Shown piece by piece: positions 9,664-19,813 of a DNA stretch of 61,735 nucleotides (position 1 is the stretch's first letter; each line of letters starts with the position of its first letter). The translations under genes and the position numbers were made by a program. The notes under the pieces are model-generated. The model had not been told where the DNA came from, ran no database searches, and was given only the letters and a program-made list of their open reading frames with translations. This stretch comes from Enterobacteriaceae bacterium RIT691. Lineage in GTDB: Bacteria > Pseudomonadota > Gammaproteobacteria > Enterobacterales > Enterobacteriaceae. Location of the stretch: contig WJYM01000013.1 of assembly GCA_009668205.1 (NCBI GenBank), positions 52,469 through 114,203 on the forward strand, written 5' to 3'.

Positions 9664-9683
9664 GAGAGTTCTCCGTTAGATTC

Positions 9684-9765
9684 CCCTCACCCTAACCCTC
9701 TCCCCAAATGGGGCGAGGGAATGATTTGCTCCCTCTCCCTTCCAGGGAGAGGGCCGGGGTGAGGG
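9684..9765. repeat. Long palindromic dispersed repeat, copy 1
   Basis: An ~82-bp element beginning CCCTCACCCTAACCCTCTCC and ending GGGCCGGGGTGAGGG. Its ends pair with each other and it holds two internal short hairpins (TCCCC/GGGGCGAGG and CCCTCTCCCTTCC/AGGGAGAGGG). Almost the same sequence recurs at 21533-21614 and, enlarged, at 40917-41034. Here it lies between the binding-protein gene and the ATPase gene of the importer. It has no coding content. Confidence 0.9.
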
Positions 9766-9773
9766 TATTGGGA

Positions 9774-10760
9774 TCAGAAAATTTTGGAGAACTTATCAAT
9801 GTTGCTCGCATCGTAAACGAACGGCTTAGCCATCGCGCCGCTGCCGTCGGCATCGAGCGTGACTTTGCCGAGTTTACCCATGCTCGCCTCTGACTTCGTG
9901 GCGGTGCCTTTCACCAGATCGTCCGCTAAATACGTTGCCGCATAGCCCAGGTCGATCGGGTTCCAGATGGCGAAGCTTTTGCTGGCACCGGATTTAATGG
10001 CGCCCGCCATTTCAGACGGCAGCCCCAGGCCAGTCACATACACTTTGCCGATTTTGCCCTGATCCTTTACCGCCTGTGCCGCTGCGACAATACCGACAGA
10101 CGACGGAGAAACGATAACCTTCAGATCCGGATAGGTTTTCAGCAGCCCGACCGCTTCGCGGTAGCTTTTATCCGACAGGTCGTCGCCATAGGCCACCGTC
10201 ACCAGATTGATAGACGGATACTGTGGCAGCACCTTTTTCATCTCCGCAATCCAGGTGTTCTGGTTAGTGGAGGTTGGGGTGGCGCTGAGGATAGCGACAT
10301 CCCCTTTTTCGACGTTCAGCGCTTTCAACGCATCGGCGGCAAGCTTCACGTTGGTTTCGCCGATCAGCGCGTTATTGGAAGGATTCAGGTGGATCTGACG
10401 GCCAGGCTGAGCCACGCCGGAATCCCAGGAAACCACTTTGATCCCACGCTGCATGGCTTTTTTCAGCACCGGGACCAGCGCGTCCGGATCGTTGGCAGAG
10501 ATGGCGATCGCATCCACACCCTGAGCGATCAATCCGTTCAGTACTTCGATCTGGGCTTCTGCCGTGGTTGTGGTGGGGCCGGTATAAATGACCTTCACGT
10601 CACCTAACTCTTTTGCCGCCTCCTGCGCACCGACGTTGGCTGCCTCGAAGAATCCATTTCCCAGTGACTTGGCGACCAGGGCGATTTTAACTTCAGCTAA
10701 AGCAGAACCGGACAACGCCAGAGCGGCAACGGTGAGGATCAAGCTGGTTTTTATTTTCAT
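9774..10760 (-). CDS. rhaS: Rhamnose ABC importer, periplasmic substrate-binding protein
   Basis: A 328-residue protein with a clear Sec signal peptide (MKIKTSLILTVAALALSGSALA, about 22 residues, cleavage after ALA) and a mature part of the periplasmic-binding-protein-like I fold. Features include the opening VKIALVAKSLGN and the hinge-side GVDAIAISANDPDA. It resembles LsrB/RbsB-type proteins; the operon setting makes L-rhamnose the likely ligand. This rhaS (binding protein, Rhizobium naming) must not be confused with the AraC-type activator rhaS at 14800. The repeat directly downstream could stabilise this upstream part of the mRNA and raise its output over the membrane parts. Confidence 0.9.
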   Translation of the reverse strand: MKIKTSLILTVAALALSGSALAEVKIALVAKSLGNGFFEAANVGAQEAAKELGDVKVIYTGPTTTTAEAQIEVLNGLIAQGVDAIAISANDPDALVPVLKKAMQRGIKVVSWDSGVAQPGRQIHLNPSNNALIGETNVKLAADALKALNVEKGDVAILSATPTSTNQNTWIAEMKKVLPQYPSINLVTVAYGDDLSDKSYREAVGLLKTYPDLKVIVSPSSVGIVAAAQAVKDQGKIGKVYVTGLGLPSEMAGAIKSGASKSFAIWNPIDLGYAATYLADDLVKGTATKSEASMGKLGKVTLDADGSGAMAKPFVYDASNIDKFSKIF

Positions 10761-10859
10761 TGCTTTTACTCCACTTAGAGTTAGTTGTAGGGATTGCAGG
10801 TGTAAGTTCGCCCCGTCTCACAAAAGTGAGCGGGGCGCGATGTTGTTATGAAAATGCGA

Positions 10860-11687
10860 TTAATAAAGTGCTAATGCTGATGCCATCGGCGTTACCCCAA
10901 AGCGTTTGCCAAGGGCAATCAGTTCTTCCCGGGTGATGGTCTGTTTCATGCCGCCCATCGAATAGACTTTGACCAGCACCTCGGCGGATTTTTCGGCGGT
11001 GTCGATCAGGCCAAAGGCCTCATCCAACGTCGGACCGCTGCCGAATACGCCATGGAATGGCCACAGCACAAGAGAGTGCTGCTGCATTTCGATGGCGGTC
11101 GCCTGACCGATTTCGTCAGTGCCCGGTACCATCCACGGCAGAATACCGACACCGTCCGGGAACACTACCAGACATTCGGTGCTGCCTTCCCACAGTTTGC
11201 GGGTGATGAGATCGGTGTTGTTTTCCAGCACATAGGTCAGGGCGATCAGGTTGGTGGCGTGGCAGTGCATGATCACCCGATCCTTGCCGTTGGTCGCCTT
11301 GATGCGCTCGCAATGGGAAAGGAAGTGCGCTGGCAGTTCCGAGGTCGGCACCGCTTCGTGAGTCAGCCCCCAAAGAATGTGGTAGCCCGCACCGTCACTG
11401 TCGACTTTCACTACGCCCAGGTTTGCCGCAGGATCGAGCTGCACGTTGCGGAAGAATTTACCGGAGCCGGTGACGATAAACGCGGTGTTTGCCAGCAGCG
11501 GCATTGGCTGGCTCAGCTCGATATAGCGCGGCTTGGCGTGGAAATCGGCGCTGAACGGGGCGATGTCGGCGGCGTCCAGGCGTAAGGTCAGGTTGCCGCC
11601 GTTGCGTTCATCCCAGCCTTTCAACCAGGCGTCGGTGGTGGCTTTGATCATGCCCTGGACGAACCAGGAGTCGGTAATGGTCTGCAT
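10860..11687 (-). CDS. rhaD: Rhamnulose-1-phosphate aldolase
   Basis: A class II zinc aldolase of 275 residues that splits L-rhamnulose 1-phosphate into dihydroxyacetone phosphate and L-lactaldehyde. It is nearly identical in plan to E. coli Rha[25 protein letters not shown] at the start (read from 11687), GSGKFFRN for phosphate binding, and MHCHATNL plus the later WPFHGVFG for zinc ligands. The start at 11687 matches the E. coli N-terminus. An ATG at 11693 is nearer the Shine-Dalgarno AAGGA and would add two residues. Further upstream in-frame codons are REP sequence. Confidence 0.96.
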   Translation of the reverse strand: MQTITDSWFVQGMIKATTDAWLKGWDERNGGNLTLRLDAADIAPFSADFHAKPRYIELSQPMPLLANTAFIVTGSGKFFRNVQLDPAANLGVVKVDSDGAGYHILWGLTHEAVPTSELPAHFLSHCERIKATNGKDRVIMHCHATNLIALTYVLENNTDLITRKLWEGSTECLVVFPDGVGILPWMVPGTDEIGQATAIEMQQHSLVLWPFHGVFGSGPTLDEAFGLIDTAEKSAEVLVKVYSMGGMKQTITREELIALGKRFGVTPMASALALY

Positions 11688-11706
11688 TGTCATTCTTTCC
11701 TTCAAG

Positions 11707-11772
11707 TTGCCGGGTGGCGCTGCGCTAACCCGGCCTACTAATAAGATTCCCCTCTCCAATAGGGAGAGGGTG
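11707..11772. repeat. REP unit plus short GC-rich hairpin between rhaA and rhaD
   Basis: A REP-like palindrome (GCCGGGTGGCGCTGCGCTAA, from about 11707) is followed by CCCCTCTCC-AAT-AGGGAGAGGG at 11749-11770. The latter looks like the inner hairpin of the long dispersed repeat alone. Both lie between coding regions of one operon. Confidence 0.75.
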
Positions 11773-11775
11773 GAA

Positions 11776-13035
11776 TTACCCGCGCTTCACTAAAACGTCT
11801 TTCTCGTAAGCCCGCACGTTGTTCAGCCACTGGCTGCCTACGGGCGTATCGTGGCGCTGGCAATACATTTCCCAGATGGCCTGCCACGGCAGGGACTTCT
11901 GCTCCTCGAGCAGCGCCAGACGCGCGGTGTAATCACCCTCCAGCTCCAGCTGGCGCAGTTCTGCTGTTGGTTCCAGCAGGGCACGCAGCAGGGCTTTTTT
12001 CATGTTGCGCGTGCCAATCACCCACGCCGCGATGCGGTTAATGGAGGCATCAAAGAAGTCGAGGCCGATATGCACGCGGTCGAACAGGTCATGTCGAATG
12101 ATCTCGCTCGCGATAGCCTGTGTTTCGTCATCCAGTAGCACGACGTGATCGCTGTCCCAACGCACCGGGCGGCTGACGTGCAGCAGCAGGCGTGGCACAA
12201 ACAGCATCGCGCTGGAGATTTTGTCGGAGATAACTTCCGTTGGGTGGAAATGGCCTGCATCCAGGCACAGCGCGGTCTGGCGGCTGGTGGCGTAACCCAT
12301 ATAGAACTCATTGGAACCGACGGTGTAGCTTTCCGCACCGATGCCGAACAGTTTGCTTTCCACAGCATCAATGTGGTGGGCCGGGTTCAGTTTCTCGCTG
12401 ATGATTTCATCGAGCGCGCTCAACAGGCGCTGACGTGGTGCCAGGCGGTCAACGGTCAGGTCTTTCATGCCATCCGGGATCCAGATGTTCATCACCGATG
12501 GCGTGCCTAATTGCTCACCGAAATACGCCGAGACGCGACGACTGGCTTTAACGTGATCGATCCAGAACTGGCGGATGTCGTCGTTGGCGTGGGCCAGCGT
12601 AAAGCCATCGGCGCTGTTCGGATGCGAAAAACAGGACGGGTTGAAATCGAGGCCCAGCTTGTTGGTTTTTGCCCACTCGACCCAGTTTTTAAAGTGTTCT
12701 GGTTTGATTTCATCGCGGCCAACTGGCTTGTCGGATTCCAGATAGATGGCGTGCAGATTGAGGCGTTTTGGTCCGGGGATCAGGCTCAGCGCTTGTTCCA
12801 GATCGGCACGCAGCTCCGTCGCGTTACGTGCTTTTCCCGGATAGTTACCGGTTGCCTGAATGCCACCCGTCAGCGCACCGCCTGGATTTTCAAACCCGGC
12901 AACGTCATCACCCTGCCAGCAGTGCATCGAGACAGGCAGGCGATCGAGCTGGCGCAATGCCTCTTCGACGTCGACACCGACGGTGGCATAACGCTGTTTT
13001 GCCAGTTCCCAGGCTTGTTCTAGTTGAGTGGTCAT
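11776..13035 (-). CDS. rhaA: L-rhamnose isomerase
   Basis: A 419-residue cytoplasmic metal-dependent isomerase converting L-rhamnose to L-rhamnulose. Length and sequence match E. coli RhaA almost throughout ([56 protein letters not shown]), including the His and Asp residues of the metal site. The ATG at 13035 overlaps the rhaB TGA (13032-13034), so synthesis is coupled to the kinase. Confidence 0.97.
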   Translation of the reverse strand: MTTQLEQAWELAKQRYATVGVDVEEALRQLDRLPVSMHCWQGDDVAGFENPGGALTGGIQATGNYPGKARNATELRADLEQALSLIPGPKRLNLHAIYLESDKPVGRDEIKPEHFKNWVEWAKTNKLGLDFNPSCFSHPNSADGFTLAHANDDIRQFWIDHVKASRRVSAYFGEQLGTPSVMNIWIPDGMKDLTVDRLAPRQRLLSALDEIISEKLNPAHHIDAVESKLFGIGAESYTVGSNEFYMGYATSRQTALCLDAGHFHPTEVISDKISSAMLFVPRLLLHVSRPVRWDSDHVVLLDDETQAIASEIIRHDLFDRVHIGLDFFDASINRIAAWVIGTRNMKKALLRALLEPTAELRQLELEGDYTARLALLEEQKSLPWQAIWEMYCQRHDTPVGSQWLNNVRAYEKDVLVKRG

Positions 13036-14498
13036 GCGCAAAGCTCCTTTGTCTGTTGTGACTGAAATTGCGCAACATGGCGGCCAATTTCACTGTTCGT
13101 ATTCGGGGTGAAGGTGATCAGGTTGTGGGTATCCCGGACCACCTTGCGGAAATCAACGACATCTTTCAGTTCATCAAGCGTCATCAGCTGCACGCCGATA
13201 TTGCCAAGCGTCGAGGCTTCAATCGGCCCGGCGACGACGGTGATGCCGCAGGCGTCAGCACACAGCTGGTTGAGAAGGGCGTTCTGGCAGCCGCCACCGA
13301 CAATATGCAGCTGTGAGAAGGACTGACCGTGGAGGTCAGCAAGCTCATGCAGCACGCGGGCATACAGCAGCGCGAGGCTGTCGAAAATGCAGCGAGCCAG
13401 CTCAGCCGCGCTTTTGGGTTCCGGCTGGTGGCTTTCACGGCAGGCCGCCTGAATTTCCGCGCTCATGTCCTGCGGATTGATGAAGCGGTCATCGTTCGGG
13501 TTGATGACATACGTGCAGGCAGGGATTGCCTCGGTACGCGCAATCAGCGCCGCGAGATCGGTGACGCTTTGCTCTTTCAGCACGCGCTGTAACAGCCACA
13601 ACCCCATAATATTTTTCAGCACCCGATAGCGGCCTTCTGCACCGCCTTCGTTGGTGATGTTATTTGCCAGCGCGATATCACTGGTACACGGCGTTTTGCT
13701 TTCAAATCCCATTAGCGACCAGGTACCTGAAGAGAGGTAGGCCGCATGTTTGTCTGCCAGTGGGGAAGCAATAACGGCGCTTGCCGTATCGTGACTGGCA
13801 ACAGCCACCACGGGGATTTGATTACCAAGCGGGCAAATCCAATGGCCAATCACATTGCCGGGATGCGTTGGTGTGCCGAACCAATCACGCGAAGCGCCTG
13901 CCCAATTCAACAGGTCGTCATCCCAGTTATCGGTGTTGATATTGACCATTTGGGTGGTGGTGGTGTTGGTGTATTCCCAGTTCATTTTCCCGGTCAGGCG
14001 ATAGCTGAAGTAGTCGGGGATCATCAGGGCGTGGGCCACGTGGGCGACATCGTTCGGTTGGTGCTCAGCCAGGGCGCGGAACTGATAAAGCGTGTTGAAC
14101 GGTAAAAACTGGATGCCGCTGCGGCGATAGATTTCCGCGCGCCCAAGCTGTAACTCAGCGCGCTGCATGACGCCCTGCGTGCGGCTATCGCGATAAGAAA
14201 TGGGTAAACCGACGCGCTGGCCCTCTTTGTTGAGCAGCACATAATCCACGCCCCAGGTATCGATGCCGATGCTGTCGATCAGAATGCCTTCATCGCAGAC
14301 TTTTCTGAGACCACAGCGGATTTCAGCTTCCAGGCTGTCGAGATCCCAGCAGTCGCTGCCGTCCACTTTCTGTAACGTATTCATAAAACGGTGAATTTCT
14401 CTCAGCGCCAGCGTCCGTTTGGTGCGGTCATAACTGGCCAGCATCACGCGTCCGCTGGAGGCGCCTAAATCCACCGCTACACAATGGCGAAAACTCAT
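13032..14498 (-). CDS. rhaB: Rhamnulokinase
   Basis: A 488-residue FGGY-family kinase that phosphorylates L-rhamnulose at O-1 with ATP. The N-terminal nucleotide motif [31 protein letters not shown] and the C-terminal [15 protein letters not shown] are all seen. The start at 14498 is set by AAGGACCCTGCC upstream and by agreement with E. coli MTFRNCVAVDLG. It is the first gene of the long rha operon; its promoter lies in the rhaB-rhaS divergent region. Confidence 0.97.
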   Translation of the reverse strand: MSFRHCVAVDLGASSGRVMLASYDRTKRTLALREIHRFMNTLQKVDGSDCWDLDSLEAEIRCGLRKVCDEGILIDSIGIDTWGVDYVLLNKEGQRVGLPISYRDSRTQGVMQRAELQLGRAEIYRRSGIQFLPFNTLYQFRALAEHQPNDVAHVAHALMIPDYFSYRLTGKMNWEYTNTTTTQMVNINTDNWDDDLLNWAGASRDWFGTPTHPGNVIGHWICPLGNQIPVVAVASHDTASAVIASPLADKHAAYLSSGTWSLMGFESKTPCTSDIALANNITNEGGAEGRYRVLKNIMGLWLLQRVLKEQSVTDLAALIARTEAIPACTYVINPNDDRFINPQDMSAEIQAACRESHQPEPKSAAELARCIFDSLALLYARVLHELADLHGQSFSQLHIVGGGCQNALLNQLCADACGITVVAGPIEASTLGNIGVQLMTLDELKDVVDFRKVVRDTHNLITFTPNTNSEIGRHVAQFQSQQTKELCA

Positions 14499-14552
14499 GG
14501 CAGGGTCCTTCTGATAGTCATTACAGACAGTCTGGGACACCGCCGCGTTGGC

Positions 14553-14597
14553 TACCTTCTTGCCACTGACAGCCGAAAAAGGGGGCTGGCAAGAAAG
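14553..14597 (-). promoter_or_regulatory. RhaS operator of the rhaBAD promoter (putative)
   Basis: Read on the minus strand, TTGCCAGCCCC and CTGTCAGTGGCAAGAAGG resemble the two half-sites of the E. coli rhaB activator site (GGTTGCCAATGG ... CTGTCAGTAACGAGAAGG), at a comparable distance upstream of rhaB. Assignment rests on likeness to the known E. coli operator. Confidence 0.65.
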
Positions 14598-14607
14598 CAA
14601 AGGTGAA

Positions 14608-14623
14608 CGTGAGAGGCTTCACA
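14608..14623. promoter_or_regulatory. CRP-cAMP site upstream of rhaB
   Basis: CGTGA-GAGGCT-TCACA fits the CRP consensus TGTGA-N6-TCACA in 9 of 10 positions. It lies directly beyond the RhaS operator, as in E. coli where CRP binds upstream of RhaS at rhaBAD. The rest of the 14499-14799 divergent region holds the rhaS promoter; I could not place its -10/-35 with confidence. Confidence 0.7.
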
Positions 14624-14799
14624 ATTTCCAGTAATCATCCCGTTTCATGCGGGTGTGACGCTGAACGCATTTCCTGATTTTTCCTGTCGTTTCTTGAAAA
14701 ACGGGCAGGGTTTGCGAGGTTTACGGTCAAAAATTCAAGGTGAGATTGCCGGGCGCTGATTATTATCCTGATAATATTTCTCATTTAGTGGGGGCCGTG

Positions 14800-15636
14800 A
14801 TGACCGTATTGCACAGTGTGGATTTCTTCCCGTCAGGGCAAGCGCCGGTGGCTATCGAGCCGCGGCTACCACAATCGGCATTCCCTGAGCATCATCATGA
14901 TTTTCATGAGATTGTTATCGTTGAACACGGCACGGGGATCCACGTTTTTAACGGCCAGCCGTATACGATCTCCGGGGGTTCCGTGTGCTTTGTGCGCGAT
15001 CACGATCGCCATCTGTATGAACACACCGACAACCTCTGCCTGACCAATGTGCTGTACCGCTCTCCGGATGCCTTTCAATTTCTTTCCGGTCTGCAAAAGC
15101 TGCTGCCGCAGGAGCAGGATGGCGTTTATCCGTCGCACTGGCGGGTGAATCAGTCGGTGTTACAGCAGGTGCGCACGCTGGTTCAACAGATGGAAGCGTT
15201 AGGTGATGCGAACGATCTGCCGGCGATAGCCAACCGGGAGATCCTTTTTATGCAGCTGCTGGTGCAACTGCGTAATGGCAGCCTGACGGAAGAGGCCACC
15301 AACAACGATGCGCGACTGAACCTGCTGATGGCCTGGCTGGAAGATTACTTTGCGGAAGATGTGTGCTGGGAAGGCGTTGCTGAACGTTTTTCGCTGTCGC
15401 TGCGCACGCTGCATCGTCAGTTAAAACAGCACACCGGGTTAACGCCGCAGCGCTACCTGAATCGCCTGCGCCTGACCAAGGCCCGGCATTTGTTACGTCA
15501 TAGCGATGAAAGCGTTACTGACATCGCTTTTCGCTGCGGTTTTGGCGACAGTAACCACTTTTCGACGCTGTTTCGCCGGGAGTTCAACTGGTCGCCCCGC
15601 GAGATTCGTCAGGGCCGCGATACCCTGCTGCAGTAA
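14800..15636 (+). CDS. rhaS: AraC-type transcriptional activator of the rha catabolic operon
   Basis: A 278-residue regulator equal in length to E. coli RhaS. The N-terminal cupin-like domain binds L-rhamnose ([23 protein letters not shown]). The C-terminal half has two helix-turn-helix units ([13 protein letters not shown] and [17 protein letters not shown]). It activates rhaB and rhaT promoters. The start at 14800 is chosen from E. coli [13 protein letters not shown] and the GGGGGCC just upstream; in-frame sequence extends further upstream but is not conserved. It is transcribed away from rhaB and followed by rhaR. Confidence 0.96.
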   Translation: MTVLHSVDFFPSGQAPVAIEPRLPQSAFPEHHHDFHEIVIVEHGTGIHVFNGQPYTISGGSVCFVRDHDRHLYEHTDNLCLTNVLYRSPDAFQFLSGLQKLLPQEQDGVYPSHWRVNQSVLQQVRTLVQQMEALGDANDLPAIANREILFMQLLVQLRNGSLTEEATNNDARLNLLMAWLEDYFAEDVCWEGVAERFSLSLRTLHRQLKQHTGLTPQRYLNRLRLTKARHLLRHSDESVTDIAFRCGFGDSNHFSTLFRREFNWSPREIRQGRDTLLQ

Positions 15637-15710
15637 CGCGAAGCCAGTCACCGTTTTTTGGGGGAAAAGCAGCTAATAATAATAGGTTATCCGTTGTTTG
15701 AGGCTACGCT

Positions 15711-16559
15711 GTGTCCGCTCCGCTCGTCCTTCGTAAAGCTGATTTCTTCGCGTCACCGCAACAGGCGGTGGCCGTGGCCGATCGCTACCCGCAAAATGTG
15801 TTTGCTGAGCATACGCACGAGTTTTGCGAGCTGGTATTGGTCTGGCGCGGAAACGGGCTGCATATCCTCAACGATCGCCCGTATCGCATTACGCGCGGTG
15901 ATCTGTTTTATATCCGCGCGGAAGACAAGCACTCTTATGCTTCGGTTAACGATCTGGTTTTACAGAATATTATTTACTGTCCGGATCGCTTTAAGCTGAA
16001 TCTCGACTGGCCTGCCCATATTCCAGGCCTGAACGGTACTACCTGGGCACCGCACTGGCGTATTGGCAGCAACGGGATGACGCAGGCCCGGCAGGTGATC
16101 ACCGCGCTGGAACAGGAGTGTAATAAACCGGGGCAGTATACCAATGAGATGTCGGAGCTGCTGTTTGCCCAGCTGGTGGTGACGCTGCGTCGCCATCGCT
16201 ACGCCACCGACAATCTGGCGGCCACCGAAAGTGAAGCGCTGCTCGATAAACTGCTTACGGCGCTGGCGGGCAGCCTGAATAAACCGTTCATGCTCGATAC
16301 GTTCTGCGAGCAGCAGGGCTGTAGCGAACGCACGCTGCGCCAGCAGTTTCGCAGCCAGACGGGAATGACCATCAACCACTACCTGCGCCAGCTGCGCATC
16401 TGCCACGCGCAGTATCTGCTCCAGCACTCAGAATTGATGATCGGGGAAATTGCGATGCACTGCGGCTTTGAGGACAGTAACTACTTTTCGGTGGTGTTTA
16501 ACCGGGAAGTGGGGATGACGCCAGGCCAGTGGCGTCATCGTAATAAAACGGCGGCTTGA
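15711..16559 (+). CDS. rhaR: AraC-type activator of rhaSR
   Basis: A 282-residue protein, same length as E. coli RhaR, with matching [20 protein letters not shown], an [10 protein letters not shown] cupin region and the C-terminal HTH pair ending in [21 protein letters not shown]. RhaR senses L-rhamnose and activates its own rhaSR operon. The likely start is GTG 15711 preceded by TGAGG. It follows rhaS by about 75 bp and converges on rhaT with only 4 bp between stop codons. Confidence 0.95.
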   Translation: MSAPLVLRKADFFASPQQAVAVADRYPQNVFAEHTHEFCELVLVWRGNGLHILNDRPYRITRGDLFYIRAEDKHSYASVNDLVLQNIIYCPDRFKLNLDWPAHIPGLNGTTWAPHWRIGSNGMTQARQVITALEQECNKPGQYTNEMSELLFAQLVVTLRRHRYATDNLAATESEALLDKLLTALAGSLNKPFMLDTFCEQQGCSERTLRQQFRSQTGMTINHYLRQLRICHAQYLLQHSELMIGEIAMHCGFEDSNYFSVVFNREVGMTPGQWRHRNKTAA

Positions 16560-16563
16560 TTCG

Positions 16564-17598
16564 TCAGTTCGCCATGCCTAAACCCACGATATTCGCCGCG
16601 ATAATAATCACCACGCAGCCGAGGCTGAGAACGCCCACCGGACGGCGGCCCGCGTTGTTCCACTCTTTCATGATAAGCCCAACCAGACCGCCGCACAGCA
16701 CGTAGAAGCTCATGTGCAGCATCCAGCTCATGTAGTCATACTGCGCCGGAATGCTGGCGTGACCCCAGGCGTAGAAGAAGAACTGCAGATACCACATCAG
16801 ACCCGCCAGCGCGGAGAACAGGATATTGCCGATGATCATGCGTTTTGCCAGCGAGAAGTCGGCTTTTACTGACAGAGTCGACTTGGTTGCCAGACGAATA
16901 AAGCAGAAGCCGAGGTTGATCACCGCGCCACCGCCCATAATCACCACATAGCTCGGCAGCGCCACATACAGGGGATCTACCCCAAGCGCCGCCGCGGCTT
17001 CATGCATTGGCTTCGCGGCGTTCATCGCAAAAGACATACCCGCAGAGAAAATCCCGCACATGACGGCCAGCACCAGGCCTTTCTTCAGGTTGAACTCTTC
17101 CGCCTTAATGCCCATTTTGCGTTCTTTGAGCTGCCCTGCGCGCGTCACAATGCCCACGCCAACGACGGCAACCAGCACGCCGAGCAGCGTCATACGCCCG
17201 CCTTCGGTACCGACCAGCACGTGAAACTCACCGTTAAGGATTGGCGTCATCAGGGTGCCAACAATCAGCGTAATGCCAATCGCAATCCCGATGCCCATCG
17301 ACATGCCGAGATAGCGCATGGTCAAACCGTAGTTGATATTGCCGATCCCCCACATCGCACCGAACAAGAAGACCGGCAGGAGCGTGGAGGCACTGAACGA
17401 ACCGTAATAGGCCCAGAAATCCGGCAGCAGACTGGCGCTGATGGCCCATGGCAGAATCAGCCAGGAGACAATACCGCCAATGGACCACATGGTTTCCCAG
17501 GACCAGTTTTTGACTTGTTTGAACGGGGCATAGAAACAGGCAGCACTGGCGGCGCCTATCAAATGCCAAAAGATACCCATCGTAATCGCGTGGCTCAT
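16564..17598 (-). CDS. rhaT: L-rhamnose/proton symporter
   Basis: A 344-residue inner-membrane carrier with about ten hydrophobic spans, same length and sequence type as E. coli RhaT ([20 protein letters not shown] start, [12 protein letters not shown] early loop). It imports L-rhamnose with a proton. Its presence next to a complete rhamnose ABC importer means the organism has two independent uptake routes for one sugar. It is transcribed divergently from sodA, with a 287-bp shared upstream region. Confidence 0.96.
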   Translation of the reverse strand: MSHAITMGIFWHLIGAASAACFYAPFKQVKNWSWETMWSIGGIVSWLILPWAISASLLPDFWAYYGSFSASTLLPVFLFGAMWGIGNINYGLTMRYLGMSMGIGIAIGITLIVGTLMTPILNGEFHVLVGTEGGRMTLLGVLVAVVGVGIVTRAGQLKERKMGIKAEEFNLKKGLVLAVMCGIFSAGMSFAMNAAKPMHEAAAALGVDPLYVALPSYVVIMGGGAVINLGFCFIRLATKSTLSVKADFSLAKRMIIGNILFSALAGLMWYLQFFFYAWGHASIPAQYDYMSWMLHMSFYVLCGGLVGLIMKEWNNAGRRPVGVLSLGCVVIIIAANIVGLGMAN

Positions 17599-17790
17599 TT
17601 ATTAACCTCAACCTTTTACATCGATGAATCATTCATCTGAGGTGGTGAGTGTAAAAATTAGCCACTTGATTAACCTTCAGACCGTTGCCGCGGAAAGCCC
17701 AGACCTGGCAAAAAGCGCGTGTTCCCCTTGAGCAGCCTCACAAATCAGCGACATACAGAATTGTTATAACCTTATTAAAACTACGGCATT

Positions 17791-17826
17791 GATAAGCATT
17801 TTCAATATCATTTAAATAACTATAAT
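17791..17826 (+). promoter_or_regulatory. sodA promoter region with Fur-like site
   Basis: GATAAGCATTTTCAATATCA (17791-17810) resembles the Fur box GATAATGATAATCATTATC, and TATAAT at 17821-17826 is a good -10. The arrangement copies the E. coli sodA promoter, where Fur and ArcA repress and SoxS activates. The rest of 17599-17885 is AT-rich non-coding sequence shared with rhaT. Confidence 0.65.
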
Positions 17827-17885
17827 GAACCAACTGCTTACGCGGCGTTAACACCTCTGCCGCCCGATAATAAATGGAGATGAAA

Positions 17886-18506
17886 ATGAGTTATACACTG
17901 CCATCCCTGCCGTACGCGTACGATGCTCTGGAGCCGCACTTTGACAAGCAGACGATGGAAATCCATCACTCTAAACACCACCAGGCTTATGTGAACAATG
18001 CCAACGCGGCGCTGGAAAGCCTGCCAGAGTTCGCTAACCTGCCGGTTGAAGAACTGATCACCAAACTGGATCAGCTGCCAGCAGACAAAAAAGGCCCACT
18101 GCGTAACAACGCAGGCGGCCACGCTAACCACAGCCTGTTCTGGAAAGGCCTGAAAACCGGCACCACCCTGCAGGGCGACCTGAAAGCGGCTATCGAAAGC
18201 ACCTTCGGCTCCGTTGAGAAATTCAAAGAAGAGTTCGAGAAAGCAGCGGCAACTCGCTTCGGCTCTGGCTGGGCGTGGCTGGTACTGAAAGACGGCAAAC
18301 TGGCTGTCGTTTCTACCGCTAACCAGGATTCCCCACTGATGGGTGAAGCCATTTCTGGCACCTCCGGTTTCCCAATCCTGGGTCTGGACGTGTGGGAACA
18401 CGCTTACTACCTGAAGTTCCAGAACCGTCGTCCGGACTACATCAAAGCCTTCTGGGATGTAGTGAACTGGGACGAAGCGGCTGCACGTTTTGCAGCGAAA
18501 AAATAA
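17886..18506 (+). CDS. sodA: Manganese superoxide dismutase
   Basis: A 206-residue cytoplasmic enzyme that converts superoxide to oxygen and hydrogen peroxide. Metal ligands are visible: His in [11 protein letters not shown], His in [10 protein letters not shown], and Asp/His in [16 protein letters not shown] and the DVWEHAYY context mark the Mn type. The ATG at 17886 ([10 protein letters not shown]) is preceded by GGAG and is preferred over an in-frame ATG 12 bp upstream, because mature MnSODs begin SYTLP. Codon use is strongly biased, as for a highly expressed gene. Confidence 0.98.
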   Translation: MSYTLPSLPYAYDALEPHFDKQTMEIHHSKHHQAYVNNANAALESLPEFANLPVEELITKLDQLPADKKGPLRNNAGGHANHSLFWKGLKTGTTLQGDLKAAIESTFGSVEKFKEEFEKAAATRFGSGWAWLVLKDGKLAVVSTANQDSPLMGEAISGTSGFPILGLDVWEHAYYLKFQNRRPDYIKAFWDVVNWDEAAARFAAKK

Positions 18507-18544
18507 GGCGAACTGACGCCTGTCGTTGCCTCCGGGCAAACAAA

Positions 18545-18572
18545 ACCCTGCTGAGCTCAGCGGGGTTTTTTT
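18545..18572 (+). terminator. sodA terminator
   Basis: CCCTGCTGAG-CTCAGCGGGG stem followed by a run of seven T. It lies about 40 bp after the sodA stop. Confidence 0.85.
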
Positions 18573-18630
18573 ATGCCTGAACGTCAGGATGTGACAAGCA
18601 TCAAAATTAGAAACATTGATCCCATAAATA

Positions 18631-18645
18631 TGAAATGACGTTTTA
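18631..18645. promoter_or_regulatory. KdgR-like operator upstream of kdgT
   Basis: TGAAATGACGTTTTA with flanking A/T fits the KdgR consensus (TGAAA-N5-TTTCA) in 9 of 10 arm positions. It lies about 140 bp before the kdgT start. KdgR represses pectin and 2-keto-3-deoxygluconate genes in enterobacteria. A related, better site precedes the aldolase gene at 20726-20740. Confidence 0.6.
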
Positions 18646-18785
18646 ATTTGTTTGCGTGATCACTGTTATCACCCTTCGTTAGGACTATTGTTGGCGTGCC
18701 GCGACGCTGAGATGACGCGGCCTTACGTTCAAAAAGCCAGTGAAAAACTGGCAGTTACAACAAGTCACTAGGGGTGGTGTTGGAC

Positions 18786-19769
18786 ATGCAAATTAAACGA
18801 GCGATAGAAAAAATTCCTGGCGGCATGATGCTGGTCCCTCTGTTTTTGGGCGCGTTGTGCCACACCTTTTCACCGGATGCGGGCAAGTATTTTGGTTCGT
18901 TCACCAACGGGATGATTACCGGCACTGTCCCGATTCTTGCCGTCTGGTTTTTCTGCATGGGCGCTTCCATCAAGCTCAGCGCGACCGGGACGGTGCTGCG
19001 TAAATCTGGCACGCTGGTCGTGACCAAAATTGCGGTGGCGTGGGTTGTCGCCGCCATTGCATCACGCATTATTCCTGAACACGGGGTTGAAGCCGGGTTC
19101 TTCGCTGGGTTGTCCACGCTGGCGCTGGTGGCGTGCATGGATATGACCAACGGTGGGCTGTACGCGTCCATCATGCAGCAGTATGGCACCAAGGAAGAGG
19201 CGGGGGCATTTGTCCTGATGTCGCTGGAATCCGGGCCGCTGATGACGATGATTATTCTCGGTACCGCAGGCATTGCCTCTTTTGAACCGCACGTGTTTGT
19301 CGGCGCAGTGTTGCCGTTCCTGGTGGGCTTTCTGCTGGGTAACCTCGATCCGGAGCTGCGAGAATTTTTCGGTAAAGCAGTGCAAACCCTTATTCCTTTC
19401 TTTGCCTTTGCCCTCGGCAACACCATCGATTTAAGCGTCATTGCGCAGACCGGCCTGCTCGGCATTTTCCTGGGTCTGGCAGTGATTGTGGTCACCGGTA
19501 TACCGTTGATTATTGCCGATAAGCTGATTGGCGGTGGTGATGGAACGGCGGGCATTGCGGCTTCCAGCTCGGCGGGTGCCGCCGTGGCCACGCCGGTGCT
19601 GATTGCAGAAATGGTACCGGCCTTCAAACCCATGGCGCCTGCGGCAACGTCTCTGGTCGCCACCTCCGTTATCGTCACGTCGATTCTGGTGCCGATCATC
19701 ACCTCAATTTGGTCACGCAAAGTGAAGTCGGCGGCGATTGAGATTGATGTTCGCCACACCGTGAAATAG
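18786..19769 (+). CDS. kdgT: 2-keto-3-deoxygluconate permease
   Basis: A 327-residue inner-membrane carrier with about ten hydrophobic spans, same length as E. coli KdgT ([24 protein letters not shown]). It imports 2-keto-3-deoxy-D-gluconate, a pectin breakdown product, with protons. The start matches E. coli; an in-frame ATG 12 bp upstream is less likely. Its position between sodA and yiiM follows E. coli, but here an aldolase gene has been added downstream in the opposite direction. Confidence 0.95.
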   Translation: MQIKRAIEKIPGGMMLVPLFLGALCHTFSPDAGKYFGSFTNGMITGTVPILAVWFFCMGASIKLSATGTVLRKSGTLVVTKIAVAWVVAAIASRIIPEHGVEAGFFAGLSTLALVACMDMTNGGLYASIMQQYGTKEEAGAFVLMSLESGPLMTMIILGTAGIASFEPHVFVGAVLPFLVGFLLGNLDPELREFFGKAVQTLIPFFAFALGNTIDLSVIAQTGLLGIFLGLAVIVVTGIPLIIADKLIGGGDGTAGIAASSSAGAAVATPVLIAEMVPAFKPMAPAATSLVATSVIVTSILVPIITSIWSRKVKSAAIEIDVRHTVK

Positions 19770-19786
19770 CACGGTTGAGATAAAAC

Positions 19787-19810
19787 AAGGGCCTCGAATG
19801 AGGCCCTTTT
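19787..19810. terminator. Bidirectional terminator between kdgT and the aldolase gene
   Basis: AAGGGCCTC-GAAT-GAGGCCCTTTT, a perfect stem with T residues on both strands, lies between two convergent stop codons. Confidence 0.85.
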
Positions 19811-19813
19811 GCG

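Noticed and set aside
18650-18672. Possible CRP site upstream of kdgT (GTGATCACTGTTATCAC)
   Set aside because: The half-sites are 9 bp apart rather than 6, so it does not fit the CRP consensus.
18755-19759. A 334-codon open frame antisense to kdgT
   Set aside because: Low-complexity Ser/Thr/Ile/Ala-rich sequence typical of a shadow of a membrane protein; kdgT is conserved.
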